DNA of 64,000 nucleotides from Sclerodactyla briareus (lineage: Eukaryota > Echinodermata > Holothuroidea > Dendrochirotida > Sclerodactylidae), in the NCBI GenBank assembly GCA_026419785.1, contig JAODTK010005627.1, positions 62,001-126,000 of the forward strand. The letters are read 5' to 3'. Below the pieces are notes generated by a model that was given only the letters and a program-made list of their open reading frames with translations, did no database searches and was not told the origin of the DNA. Each line of letters opens with the position of its first letter. Position 1 is the stretch's first letter. A program made the translations under genes and the position numbers. Shown piece by piece: positions 35,049-48,175 of this stretch.

Positions 35049-36180
35049 GTATTATCACGTACCCACAGCTAGCCGGAAACTAACCGCTTTCCCGTCATGA
35101 CGTTCCGTCGCTGTGTCATTGTGGTTCGCCGTGGTCCTCATTACCAGCGTCGCGTGTTTCTTCTGACTTCCGTGGCCGTATAACGGTGGTTGGTTACTCG
35201 GGGGTACTCTACGTGTAGATTACCGCTGTCCCCTGTGGATGGAACCAGACCTCCCATCCTGCTATTTTCGGCGTTTTTGGCAATGTTCATACCCTGTGGC
35301 TCGACCCCTACATACACTTGCTACTGCATGAGACAACTAGGTGGCCGGACTGCGTGTGTTCCACATGAAGGGCCAATTGGCCTTTTTTTTTATCGCCTGA
35401 TCATAACCAGCCACAACAGGAAGAGTCGGTGGTGGCTTTAAAAGAATATATCCTTTAATGACTAATATGCGTGGCATAAACACCCGATCAATTCATAAAT
35501 ACCACCGCCGGTAATGATGGGGACTCGTCCCAAACCCCGTCGAATAATCGACGCTGCCGTTCCCCTTGCTATCAGGGCAAGTCGCTCCAACATGATTTAA
35601 AAAAAACTAATTTTCATTGACAGATAATATACTTCTTTTACCATATAGTTGTTGGAACAAATTATCAGATTGTCTAATAGACTGTTCTCTGGACCCACAC
35701 TTCTGTTATATTTAATTGAGAGGCAAACGTGTCTCGCACCCGGAGGTAAATCCTGTGGATAGGGAAGATAATATCCCCCACACCACTTCTATAGAAGTGG
35801 CGGGGGCATGGCTCTACATAAATATACCCCCCGTTTTTCCGGCACTGCCTTTCTTTGGGGAGCAATTTTTGAACGAACACGCTTTTTTGGTGTTCTCAAT
35901 GGTGTCATCCCCCCCCAATATCATCTCTATGTCACCCCAGCTTTCCAGTAAGTTTTGCAGTATGTAATGTACAAAACAGGCAACATTTTCGCACGCTCTC
36001 CGCGCTCAAAAATTACGGTGTCGTTCTGTAGTTGGAAGAGCGGGGATAGTCGCCATTAATACACTCTTCTTCCAGTTTCAACATGAACCAGATTTACGGC
36101 GGGACCAACCGAGGCACATGCCTCGAACAATTCTGGGAAACAGGGGTGTGAAAACAAAAACGAAACAGTCAAAATGTTCT
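34977..36180. repeat. Extra X-Y block
   Basis: A further copy of the ATT tract (34,977-35,047), element X (to 35,438), the spacer and block Y (from 35,690; hairpin 35,775-35,806). It is independent of the three S2 copies, so X, spacer and Y have been duplicated as one unit. It ends near 'TTCTCGCGCTCCGCGCGC' (36,177-36,194). Confidence 0.82.
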
Positions 36181-36204
36181 CGCGCTCCGCGCGCATCTTA
36201 GTCA

Positions 36205-36345
36205 GAATGCCTCAAACGCGCGATCGTAAAACGCAGGGATCTATGCATCACGCAACAGGCACCTGACACGTCGAGAAATCTGAAGCGCCCCTTACTGCAG
36301 GACGGCGACGTGACGTGGTCCACAACGTGAAAAAATTACGTCATT
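36205..36345. repeat. Short dispersed repeat, second copy
   Basis: Partner of 20,480-20,620; see that entry. Confidence 0.75.
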
Positions 36346-36608
36346 TGTCGTAGCTCGCGTCCTCGTCGTGAAACCTAGAGCGACGTCTGCATCACGTCAC
36401 GATTATCGTTCCAACTCAATTTCGATGCTGATACGGTCGATCGTCATAATGATAGGTCAATGTTAGGTTAGTCCCGACCGCGAGGACGATTTCATTGTAC
36501 TTTATGTATACGGGCTATTCCATTATTTACTCGGTAGGCTAATGCAAGACGATTATGGCCCTCTTGCGATTTTCTTGGAACCAAGGGTAATTCATTTGGC
36601 TGTGACTC
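36345..36608. other. No recognised feature
   Basis: Unassigned; CpG dinucleotides are locally frequent ('CGTCGTGAAACCTAGAGCGACG'). Confidence 0.5.
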
Positions 36609-36840
36609 CAGTCAGTCAGTCAGTCGGTCAGTAGGTCGCCCACAGCCAGGCTCTAGCATAGATCCTCCATTCATCCCGGTCCGCCAAACAGCCGACAATT
36701 TCTATTGGTACCCACCCAGTTCAGTGTCCCTCTTCAGGATGTCGACGAAAGTAACACGTGGTCTGCCTCGGTTCCTTTTGCAATGAGTGGGCTCCCAGGG
36801 AACGACTGAGTTGTCTCGCAGGAGGTTCAGGGAGCCGCGT
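36608..36840 (-). mobile_element. LINE 3' fragment, CR1/RTE-like ORF2 C-terminus
   Basis: On the minus strand 45 codons are open from 36,839: LLRDNSVVPWEPTH, then KRNRGRPRVTFVDILKRDT, the GRP.T..D.L..D pattern typical of the C-terminal tail of CR1- and RTE-like LINE ORF2 proteins. After a frame change, LADRDEWR fits the 'DR..W' that usually follows. The piece ends at a (GACT)n run (36,612-36,628), the sort of short tandem tail such elements carry. It is 5' truncated to the last ~75 codons and is not related to the LINE at 27-32 kb. Confidence 0.65.
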
Positions 36841-37540
36841 TTCTCGTTAGCGCTCTAGCTCTTGTCCAATTGTCCAATTTACGCGAAACTTAGCAACCCA
36901 TGTTTTCATGAATGAATCTCGGACAAGTTCGAAAGTGGGCGTCGCCACACCACTCTGGCGCGGCCATCTTGGATGTTCGACTGAACGCATTGTATTATCG
37001 TTAGCGCTCTAGCTCTCCACCACGCATGTCCGATTTATCAACGAACTTGGCACCCCTGTTCGTCATGTGAAAATCTTGAACAAGCTCGAGAGTGGGCGTG
37101 GCCACACCCCTCCAATGGCGGCCATCTGGATTTTTCGACGAACTGACTTTCTTGCAGATTTGCGCGATTCGCAACATGCGATCGTTTGGGACCAACTTCA
37201 ATTTTCGCCCCATTGGACCCCACGTGGCAGCCAAAAAAACCGCTTTATCCGATTGACTTGCAACTTGGTGTACAGGTAGGTCCGCCATGACGAAAGCTTA
37301 GACGATCGATTTCGAAAGTGGACGTGGCCACACACCTCCAACGGTGGCCATCTTGGATTCTCAACGAACTGCATTTTAAAGTCACCAGAGGTCAAATAGA
37401 CTTGAACATTTATTGTGCTTCTTTCAGAAGAGGTCCATCGACGGCCATTTTTGCGGGGATATACACGTCGGCGGTTTACCCGCCTGCAATTGTCTTGTTC
37501 TCTTCTGGTATTTCCATTCCCTGTATGGTACCTTGTCTCT
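36840..37540. repeat. ~110-190 bp tandem family with conserved GGGGATATA end
   Basis: Begins 'CGTTAGCGCTCTAGCTCT', and this opening recurs at 37,001. Units share 'GTGGGCGTGGCCACACC' (three times: near 36,935, 37,093 and, as GTGGACGTGGCCACACACC, 37,317) and 'GGCGGCCATCTTGGAT'. The family ends with 'GCGGGGATATACACGTCGGCGG' at 37,455, matched at 51,703 and 58,755. Not coding. Confidence 0.7.
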
Positions 37541-37915
37541 TACTCTGGAAAGCTCACCATAATAGAGAATGTTGTTGAGGATGTGTTCTGACTGTTCTTT
37601 CCCGCTGATGTTCACAGCTGCTCACAGCATGCGAGTATATGTACCGTTGAGTGACTTCCCGGACAGGTTCATGTCCAAGTTGCACTTCTTACAGCAGGAC
37701 AGATTCAACGGTGGCTCAGTTCAGTTTCACATACCGAATCGTCGGAATTTCACACCCTTTTCATCTTGTTGAGGGCTGTCCAACTGAAGCAAGGGCCTTT
37801 TTGATATTGATATCGCCTTTGATGTAGTTACCCCCAAAATGCAGAGAAGAAATTACACACTCCGCGCTCGTTAGTAGTTCGACGTTAGAAGGCCCACTGA
37901 ACACGAATGCAAGGA
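37540..37915. other. No recognised feature
   Basis: Unassigned spacer before the second S1 copy; small open frames only. Confidence 0.5.
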
Positions 37916-38491
37916 AACGTACTTAGACAACCTTCATTTTTTTTGAGATGCGGCTATTAAATCCTATGATATGACCTTCTCACTATTTTTATGTCCAAGA
38001 TCTTAGTATGATTCGAAGAAGCCCTAATATAGGTGATAACTGTACGAATTTAACGAATTAGAAGGTTCAACGTGCGTTTTATCTTATTTTTTCCGATGAC
38101 TGAGATGACAAACCTCAACCATAAAATACTTCAGGCCAACTAATTCGAAGGTCAGGACCTAACCATCAAGTCGGCGTCCAATCATTCTGGGGTGACCATT
38201 ACCATGTCCAATCATGGGTCCGGTGATGTCCATCTATCGAGTGCAGACGTCTTTGAAAATCATTTTTACTAAGTTTATCAATTCAGCACATGTAAAGGAA
38301 TAGGTCTTAGCGTTTTAGCCTGGTTGACATAAGTATGTAATCACCCGTCTGGTAACGTTATCTTGAATTAGTGGTATTACTGTGGGGATGGTCGGATATT
38401 ATTTCAGAAATACCCTGGGGACACATTTCCCTGTTTCCCGGGGATATTGATATATATTTATAGAGAACCTATTCTCAGGAATGCGGACCGT

Positions 38492-38543
38492 ATATCTATC
38501 TCTCTATCTATCTATCTATCTACTATCTATCTTACTCTTCTAC

Positions 38544-38574
<31 letters not shown>

Positions 38575-38586
38575 CTTCTATCTATC
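38492..38586. repeat. (TCTA)n microsatellite, copy 2
   Basis: Interrupted TCTA units, longer than at 2,543-2,597. Confidence 0.9.
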
Positions 38587-39828
38587 AGACCATCGATATT
38601 ACCCCATATTTCGTGGGCTGACCATACCCATACTGAGTAAGGTCATCTTGAATATCAGTCCTCAATTGGAATAATCTAACACTAATCATGTTGCAGAATA
38701 ACACAATATTGTTTATGATGCGTGGCAATTGCGTTTTTGTTTACTATGTTTATCGTGGAAGTTGGAACCCTGGTCGAATAACCACTGACCACTTGCCGCA
38801 GTTCACTAAACCGAATCAATGGAATATGGTACCGGCGTGTGAACAGAACACGAACTGTGCTGTACAACTCGCACCGTCCTACTTTATATCCTAATTGTAT
38901 TTGGGGCCCAAAACATTACTTCGGACCGAAAATTCTAGAAAACCAAATGTTTAGTACTAGTTCAACCTGACCAACTTGACTATTATGTGAATGCTTTCGT
39001 CATAAGAGCTCATTATGACCCCGTCATGACGCTTGACCCTGACTTCCGTAGGCGGCGATGCCTTTGTGCAAATTTTCAGCCTCTTTATGACCTCTGACCA
39101 CAATCTCCCAGTGGGTGAAATGTCCCAATGAATTTGAACATTGTTCAAAATGTTTGGTCAAGCATCACCATCAGAGTGGAAGCACCTGGATCAAGAAAAC
39201 ACTGGTTGACAGACTGTTGCCAACAGAATGGCACATAGAATGATCACAGAGACACCTTAGCTCGACCAGCGGGGGGTGGCCTTCAAGCAAATGAACTGTT
39301 CTATTTTCAAGATGTTGGAAGTTTGAGCTTATATAATTGACGTATCCAAATTTCGTGTTCTCATAACGGCAGTCAAAAGTGTCATATTGGCAATGCACGA
39401 TAATTAAATTCATAGGTGATGAACTTGTAAATTATATCCGCAAGAAAGAAATGCTCTTAATTCAGAAAGGATAAATTGTCTTCCAAATCTTCTGTTTCGT
39501 GTCCTAACAGGAATTCGAAGTTTAAAGTGCATTGCCAAAACAGATCATCGGAATCTCTACTGTCACTCTTACAAAAATGACACTGCGGGTTATGCGGATT
39601 ATCAACTTTTATTCTTCGTTCCATGTAATTTTTCACTAGAAAAATCCTGGAAACTATTGATCACCGCAAGTTCCTCACCCTATAAGATGGTACAAGCTTG
39701 TTGTAACCACAACCACTTTTGTCCACAGGTCACGAGTTTGTCATATTCACCAACCTCTTTTGTCACAACGGACCTAACGGAGTTACGGGTTTTGTCACAT
39801 TACGAACCATTTGTCCTGTCCCCCTTTT

Positions 39829-39890
39829 TTATTCTTATTATTATTATTATATATTATTATTATTATATTATAGTATTATTATTATTACTT
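39829..39890. repeat. (ATT)n tract in S1 copy 2
   Basis: TTATTA units with slips; equivalent to 3,849-3,890. It has no element X attached, unlike the tracts in S2. Confidence 0.85.
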
Positions 39891-41739
39891 ACCTTCTCCT
39901 AACACCTCTCCTTGGTCCGTATATCAGTCCATCGTCTTCTTGACTTTTCGAATCCCACCCTTAGTCTGGGAGGTCTATTGTCCGGGGTATTAGACGCTAT
40001 TAACATTATCAAGACATCCAGTGGACATAACTGCAGACTCATCATCAGTAACGCAGGCTCTCATTCAGTGTTTGGAGCAACCATTATACCAGTTGTATGT
40101 ATACGTTAGTCCTCATTAGCCCACCGGTCAACCTCATGTTCCATCTCCGTGACAATTGACAGTGCCACTAATCGGTCACCTGCGATTCCGGTAATCGTTC
40201 GCATATAACAACCAGGTTTTGTTGCTTCTTACATCAATAGCCTTTCCCCAAGTAAGCCTATTTTTCGTTAAAATAAGTTCGGTCCTAGTGAACCAGCCGT
40301 GTGAAAAGCCGGACAGCTATGCATATAACGCACTTTCTCTCTCTCCTCTCTCTCTCTATAAGACGCCCCTCTTTTGAGACCGGCCAGAGGCGCCATCTAC
40401 TAGGCACTATTTTAGGAGGTCAACCCGCGACAGCTGCAAAGTCTAATGACAAGACAAGGAGTTGCAAAGATCGGCGGTTTTCATGTCGTGCCTTTTCTCC
40501 CAGATTGTGTATGTTACAGGTTCAACCATCAAGCCGGTACGTAATTCCAAAGTGTGATATAAGGTGATTGTATATCATTTTCAGAATTGGGCTTTCGAGA
40601 CTCATCACCATCCCTTGATAGAGTTCAGAGTTTTTTTTCTTTCCTGGTCTATGCAGGAAAACCAGTGGTATATTGACGTCCTGTCTGCGGACGATGTGTG
40701 CACGCGTGTGTTATGCCAGGGTCCGACGTACTCAATGCCTTCCAACAGTCATGGAACAAATTGTTATGAACTACACAATGAAAAGGGAGATCTCACAACC
40801 CCGCATCCCAAATTCAGTATCGAGCGTGCCTAGTAGCTGGCGTCCGTACGAAAGTTTCGATAGTGAGTGTATTGAGTATCCTGAACGTCCTGCGGAACCT
40901 GAGCAGTTCTGTACTTTACTGTTCGAACGCTTGGAACGGGAGTCTTGGTAGGGATACCTATCATCGATTAAAGGGTAGGGGAACGAGGTTGGGGACGAGG
41001 GTTGGGGGAGGGGGAGTCCCTCTCGGGATCAGGAAACGCTAGTTACTTTTACTTCAGTGCCGGTATCATTTGCTGCACAGTGGCTACATGTTAACAGGTT
41101 TTTGTAGGAAACTCCGACATCATTTTTTTGCACAGTTATTGTGCGCACGAACATTTCACAATTCAGCTCTGACCTTGCGAAAAGAACCTTGATTTCGAGA
41201 GAGAACGCATTATAAGTTTACGCGTAAAGACCATAAAAATGTCGCACCCATGCATAAATGTTTTTGTGGTGTTTTCGTACTGCAGTCAACCAATCTCGCA
41301 ATACTTGTTTTGTCGTTTGAAACAAAAATACTCGACACGTGACAGCCAGGGCCAAGTCTCTTTGATTATTCAAATTTCGAATCGAGTGGCAGTGCAGGTT
41401 ACCCGCTAGCATGTAAATATTAAGACATCCCTATTGTATTAGCTAAACATCAAAAACAGATTGTCAATGAGTTATACAAACAACAAGTCTTGTGCAAACG
41501 GTAGGGGTGGGGGCCAGGGTAACTTCACGTGAAGGTACCGTCCAATCAGTTCATTAAGATGTTGGTATCTGTATGAGGGAAATTGGCGGAATTGTGAGCC
41601 GAACCCCAGCAGGCTCTATACAGTGGGTCATGCGTTTTGCTATGAAAGCAAAGATTATAGGAGGGGCAGAAGAGATAAATGGGGTAGTGGTATCAGCGTC
41701 TCTGTCGGTGCTGGTTGAGCAGACAGCTCTCAAATTCTA

Positions 41740-42790
41740 CAACCCCAAGCTAATCCGTTATTGCGATACAGGATTCTGATTGGCTGATATCCAAGCACGT
41801 ATCCTCCGTTTATTTTTGTTAACTGGAGAGGCATCGCGTGCAATACATTGAAGCAATTTGAAAGTGTCCCCCGCACCCGGACTGATACAGATCACACCCT
41901 AGATTGCTTTAAGTGTTGAGACCATCTCGGTAATAGCTACTCTACCGGGGACAATGGTGCAAAATGGTCCCCTGGACATGGAACTGACGCGCGTATTAAG
42001 TTTTCGTTGCGTTAAAATTGTTCGACCCAACCGATCTGTGTTACGCTTTCGGAGATATTTTCAGGTGACGCGTCTGAAGACAATGCCAAAACCGCGCGTA
42101 ACTTGCTATTTTACCACAACGTCCAGCTCAGCCTAAGGCGTTAATCGTTGGAATCTGGTGCCGGGCCTAGGTAGGTCGGCCGCGTAGTTTGTATTGCGTC
42201 CACTGGAAATTACGCACAGCAGCACACCGCTAATCATTTGTGTATGGTACGGAATGCAATTTACTTCGATGAACTAACGCCATAGTTACCCTAGCTGCTC
42301 ATTAACTGTTTAGAGATCAACGATATTAGATCTAGTGATATAGTATCTCTAATCGTGTTGGGTAAATTCTTAATTGTGCTGGTGCCGTAGAGTAGGAATA
42401 AGCTACAGCAGGTCGACTTTTACAGATTCATAAACAGTCTCGACTCTGAATTTAATCAATTAATTCTAGGGGTTTTTCTTCTGCTGGAATGCGGTGAATT
42501 GGCCTATTTCCTTAGCTCTTTCGTGATTCGTATAATTTTTAAGCAAGTCGATTAGAATTGTAATTGATTAAGTATGATTCCCCTATCTTATCCCCTACCG
42601 CCGATTATTTTTCCATTGATCGAATTTGCTGGTTTGAATTATTTTTTAGTATTTTTTAGATCATATGTAGAACGTCCCCGTCGTTTTGCTCGATGATAAG
42701 ATTGTGCCGTCGTTACTTTGTCCCAATCATGATCCATGAATTTGTACCACGGTGAGGTTCGAATTACACAGATTCGAAATTATACAGATT
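41740..42790. other. Block unique to S1 copy 2
   Basis: About 1 kb with no counterpart at 6,420-6,580. One 60-residue frame (41,954-42,136) is not recognised. The phrase 'TTAACTGGAGAGGCAT' at 41,819 recalls the start of the 535 bp unit at 19,259, but the match is short. Confidence 0.5.
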
Positions 42791-44329
42791 TAGTATCTGT
42801 AAATTTTTTATTAACGGTATTTTTACCCTGAGTGTTTCGGATACCTGCACATTTCTGTTAGTCAGCAGAAAAAAAACTAGCTGATACTGCCCGGGAAATT
42901 TTGAAGAGAAAAAAACCTGCTCCCGGGCCCCAGAAAATTCTTAAATATAAAATTCGAAGCAATGGTAATCGCTGACTAGGAACAACGACGCTCTGGAGTT
43001 ATTCATTTTTCTCTTTTGAGAAGCCCGGGTTGACCGATACAGTTTCGGTATACGTGCATGGCGGCAGTCAGACCTGGCGTTATAAGATCTGCGTGTACAT
43101 ACTACCAGCATGACCTCTGCCCGCTATAACCCATGTGCACCTACATACCTTACCACCTTTTCCAGCTTTGATTGCTTTTTCGAGAAGTCTCGATTCCTAT
43201 AAGAAGTTACGGGCGTCCCAAACGGTTCTTTTCACATGCCCTGCAGGCGTCCACATCTCGCCTGACGTTGAAGAAGGGCCGATCAAGATCCCCCCCCAAA
43301 CGATACTATTAGTATTATCTTTCGTCTGTAACCAGGTGAGCATATTTCCTTCGCATTGCGTCATATAATACGCAGGATTTGTGAAATTATGAATTGGGTG
43401 ACTGGGGCGACGAAGAAGGTTGGTAGGTCTATGACTGGTGTGACTTTTAACATAATCTATCAAGAGTCGTGTGTACAAATGAATGAATGTTCACAGTCAT
43501 CTGGAATTTTTAGTTTATTCCTACGGAAGCTATTGTTCCACTAAACTCTAAAAACCACCCCAATCAATTTGAACAAGAATTGGGATCAACGGAGGCACAA
43601 CCCGAATCTCTTGAATTTGGGTCAATTTTTTTTCGGGGAAATTCGTCCAGTGCCGTTCCTGTACCAGGTAATTTGAGGGTGCAATCACGCTTCTAAACGA
43701 AAGTACATGACAGACGGGCGATCCCCAGAGTTGCAATTTCTTATTGTCCAACTATCGAACTTCTATTCATTATGGAATTTCCATTGGATTTTTTTGGTCT
43801 TTTTTTCTAGACAGGTCGTAATCTTTTTTATTCTTACCCTATTTTCCAAATCCGTGTTTTGGTGACTTTCATCTTCCTTACCAGGTTATAATCGAGTTTT
43901 TCCTATTAGTAGGGATGGGAATTTATTTATTCAGTCATGTATTAATTTTCACTCCTATCTGGTTCCATTTTTATCATCGAGGCTCATCGTCTCGGAGAGC
44001 CGAATGAGATAATGATAAGTGTGTGGGGTGCGTGTGTGTTTGCGTTTGCATTCTATCACTTTTTTCCAGGTTTTTTGAGACCAATGTTGGTAATTCGAGG
44101 ACTTTTCTTCTTCTTCTTCGCCCAATATATAGTTAGAAGATTGAAATATTTCGAATTTGAGAAAAAAGAAAAAAGGGGGACCCAACATTAAATTATGCTG
44201 GAATTTCACAGATAAAATAATGCTGAATGACATGCGCAGGAAGGCTCCTCTAGGGGGGGTTTTGTCTCGCCTGAATGAAATTCAGGAGAGAGACTCAGTG
44301 GTCACTTGCGGTGGTGTGTGTGTATGTCA

Positions 44330-44890
44330 CACTTTCTTGTTAGCAGGATTTTCTCACAAACCGGGGGGCCGATTATGACGAAATTGGTGCGTTTGTATCA
44401 CCGGGGTTGGGGTACGCTCCTGTTTATATTTTTTGGGCAGCAAATTCATTAATTAAGTTGGGTATTAGCTTTTTTATGTATTTATTGTTAACTCGTTAGC
44501 AAGATTATGCAAAACCGTATGTTCCTACAGTTATGGTAGTTTGGTGGCCCTTGATGACTGGAGATGAACGAATAGATTTTCAGCCTGAAACTATGCTTAT
44601 TCAGTGGGTCTAATTTTGCATAATTTATGCGAGTTTGTTCAAGTTCGTTCGGATTTCCCCACACAACTTGTTGGATATTGTCTACCATGGTTTAGATTCG
44701 AGTCAGGGTCACTGGAGCCCATTTAATGTGTCTAATTGCATAGATTTATGGCAATTTGACAGTTTTTTGGATTCCACAAACCTGTCAGTGATCCACCTTT
44801 GAATCCTGATCATTTTAAAGGTAACATCTAGGAGTTCAGTAGAGTCATTGTATTGGCCAATTTTGCATCGAGTTTTATGCCAATTTCTAA
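44330..44890. repeat. ~124 bp tandem array, copy C
   Basis: Unit starts at 44,610, 44,732 and about 44,857, against four starts in copy B. The leading part ('TATGTCACACTTTCTTGTTAGCAGGATTTTCTCAC') is shared. Confidence 0.82.
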
Positions 44891-44929
44891 ACATTTATCT
44901 TTTTCCAACATTTGTCTGGTTCTGATTTG

Positions 44930-45780
44930 TTTGATGTTCTGAATTCGATTGAATTCAATCATATAATAGCGTCTGTTAGACTAAAGCACGAGGACGAGTA
45001 AACCATAGCTCCTGTTGACGTTTTAAATGCTTTTATAAGCTGCCCCAAAGCAAACCCTCGGGGGGGGGTTCATTTGATGAGGTTGATTGGACCTACAAAA
45101 ATACTGTATACTTTTTCTTGCCGCTCTTCTTCAATGAGGACGCTTGCCCCCCCCCCCGTCCCGGGGCCCCTCCGGGCCCCCTCCTACTTAATGGGACGCG
45201 TGTCCCCCCCTCCCCCCTCCCCCTGATATGGTGCCTTGATTGTCAACCTTTTTTCACTTACTTTACACTTCGTGCATACCAATTAGGTTCCTAAAGAATA
45301 TATGTTGGTACTCCCTTGACTCTGTGTGGGATAGTTGTTGGTGTGTTGGGGTGAGGAAGTGGGTATGGATGGCTGTCCTGGCTGCTTGGAAAAATAAAAG
45401 GCAATGAATAATGAGGAATTATTCTTAAAAGGCTGAAGAAGCCTGGGCTCTCAGGGGATTTCGAAAACTTTCAATTTTGTTGTTGAGTCAAAGAATTGAG
45501 CTGACTGAGCGATAAAACTTTAATTCCAAAGTTGGGTATTTTAATGAGATAGAGAGTGGTTGGGGGGCATTAAGAAACAGAACAATAAGGGACTCTTGTA
45601 TTAAGAGTTAAACTAATTGGTCAGTTATTTTAGGATTCTTGGAATTTTTATGTGTTATCTGTGAAATATATGATGTTCTTTTTACATGACGATGGTCTAC
45701 TAGAACTAGTTGGTTTGTTTGTGTAGTGAATAATACCAACCACCGATCGCGCAAACCGGCGAATACTTTTTGTCGAGCTC
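44930..45780. other. B/C-shared block, copy C; no gene
   Basis: Partner of 22,690-23,530. Several C and G runs around 45,140-45,235 are longer than in copy B. Confidence 0.65.
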
Positions 45781-45858
45781 CTTGTTTATCTCATCGGTCC
45801 CGCGCCGGATGAAGATTGTAGTCCGTTGCTATTCAACCTATAATTTACGGTTTACTGT

Positions 45859-45889
45859 GGTTGCCATAACAACGGCTGCTATGGTAGCC
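45859..45889. promoter_or_regulatory. Paired X-box-like palindromes, copy C
   Basis: GTTGCCATAACAAC and CTGCTATGGTAGCC: one change in the first site and one in the second compared with copies A and B. The paired layout is kept. Confidence 0.42.
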
Positions 45890-46719
45890 AAGTTGTTGTT
45901 GATGAACTCCACTAGGGTAGCCCGTTGGTGGGTACTCATGGGGTGCCCGAGGATCTCATTAATAGGTGCACTCGCGAAAGTTTTCCGTTTGTGTGTTTCG
46001 CGAATTGGGTTTATTGGTGTGTTGCTTTTTGCGTTATCTGTCTGAATTTTAAAGTTTTTCGCAAATATCGCATTTGGAGTGGCTGAACATTGGGCACATG
46101 AATTGGTCACACAATGAACTGAATAGTCACAAAACACATATTCTTTTCAAGATAGGTAAAAACAATCAAAAAATTGTGCATTTCAATTTCCACGGTGGCA
46201 AACAACACGTTTTGGGAAGGCAATTTTTCATTTTTACTACTAATTTTTCATTATTTTTCAAGATAGCTTTTGCTGATTCCACCACACGACTGAATGAATT
46301 CAATTATGTAGGCACAATGTGAAGGCCTAAATGACAACTTTTCCTACGAATCAGTAAAAAAGATACCGAAAATGTTGAATTAAGGTGGAAACTTGATTTT
46401 TTTTGCTAAAATTTAATTTTGGATTTCTGAAAACCATGTTTCTTTTTTCATAACTTTGAAGATTGGAATGGACTGAATGTTCAAATTTTAGAACAATACA
46501 AAGTATCCTATGTATCAGATAATTTTTAGGTAAATGGCTTTTTTCAGACATAGTTTGATAACTTGTTGTATACTGTTCACGACTCTGCAAAATCGTTCAG
46601 TTAGAATAGACGGAATAGTTCTACATTGCCGATGAGAACCTGCACCCCTCCGGGGATTGCCCTCTTGTCATCTTTGCAAAGTACTTTGGAGATTGACATT
46701 GTGAACAGAAATGTAGGTG

Positions 46720-46835
46720 CAGGTGTGGGTGGATAAATTGCAGAGTGGCATCAGTGACGCTGTCGCAAACAAACGTCCCTGGTTCGAATATCCAGCAGAG
46801 GCAGTCGCCCGGACGCTTTTGCTTAGGTGTCTGTA
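46720..46835 (+). repeat. tRNA-like SINE head, copy C
   Basis: ATTGCAGAGTGG (46,737-46,748) fits the pol III A box TRGCNNAGYGG at all but one position. GGTTCGAATATCC (46,781-46,793) is a B box with one extra base. Best A box of the three copies. Confidence 0.52.
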
Positions 46836-47929
46836 CTTTGGGTCGCTTGCTGCGAAGCGAGATCTTCTTGACTTAATGTTTCCGATGTAATATGCCAGGT
46901 GGATTTGTGCATCATGGGTTCCAATTCGGGTACCGTATGTTCCACACAAGATCTTTGCAGATAATCCCTTTGGTCAGCTGCGCGCATTTACGTTGGACAT
47001 GTACCTTGCGCTCCCCGGGCGGTTCCGATAAAGTGGTCGGATCCTGATCGTCTTTCGGAAGGGACGTAGAATGGCGGTCCGCGGGAGCAGGTTGATAATG
47101 GTCACCCCGCCTCGAGAATCATTTGACACCAGTCGAGAAGAGAAAGCGAGTCAGCGCCGAGATGCTTTCCATGCGATCACGACCAGGGTTCTTGATGACG
47201 ATTTTGAATTACACTAGAGGCCTATAGGTTTCCTCCCACGCCAAGGCTTCTGCTAAACGAACAGGCGGTGCACCACTGGGGATTGGAGAAGGGGCGAGAA
47301 CGCCCAAACTTATTATATGGAGGCCTTTAGTGGTCCTTTGGGGTTCCGGACACAAACATTACTCTTTCCTTACTGAGGGGTGTGCGTGGACTCTTTGCAT
47401 CCAAATCTTCCAACACGAATTAACCGTAATGTTGGCATTCACAGATCAGATGTTTTTCTTCTTACCTTGGAAGGGCCTGACAAAAAGTGAGGGTATTCCT
47501 CTCCATTTGATCATAGATCATAACAATCGTCTGAAATCGAACTTCCAGTTGGAAGTGTCTTAGGACCTGTGCTAACCAACCCCACCACCACCCCCCCCCC
47601 CACCCCTTATCAAAATCCCCCTTATTTGGGACACCGTCTCATTTCACCTTGTTTGATGCATTCATAGAGATTTTTTTTTGGCACTAACCTGAGTGTGTTC
47701 TGGTTCAATTTGGATACTGTTGTGAAACACAACGAAGGGCTGCTGCTCTATGTCATGTTACACACCGGATGCACGTTCGTATTTTTAATGGGTATACTTG
47801 CCGAGCATCAGGATCGAATGCCAATTCAGCCCAACAATTATACAGACGGGGATCTGGACCGTTGAGGGGGTGGGTGGTCACTGTCGAATCCGCCACAGGT
47901 ACAACAGAATAAGGGCAATGCCTCTTTTT

Positions 47930-48175
47930 GGCGGTACCGTATGTGGGTGGTTGTGTGTGTGTGAGTATACCTAAGGGTCCATACATGCGGAACCGGCAAA
48001 CATTCTAAAAGTTGCCTACCCCTCGTTTGTCGCTGCTCCATCCCGTGTGCTAGCGTCCCAGCGAGACGGCAACAGGTACTAGTTTAAAGTCTTCGGTATC
48101 ACCGGCGGAATCGCGGATCTAACGGTGGAAGGCCGACTAACTGTGCCAACCACCTCGGTTACTCTACTTACACTC
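47930..48175 (-). repeat. Second tRNA-like SINE, copy C
   Basis: The minus-strand head GGTTGGCACAGTTAGTCGGCC (48,132-48,152) is followed by a degraded B-box region and the body shared with 12,290-12,540 and 25,745-25,995. Confidence 0.42.

Larger units (their letters stand above)
37916..43005. repeat. Segment S1, copy 2
   Basis: Matches 1,285-6,770 in order. It lacks 1,805-2,540 and about 5,220-5,950 of copy 1 and has about 1 kb of its own (41,740-42,790). No coding region is shared by the two copies. Confidence 0.85.
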
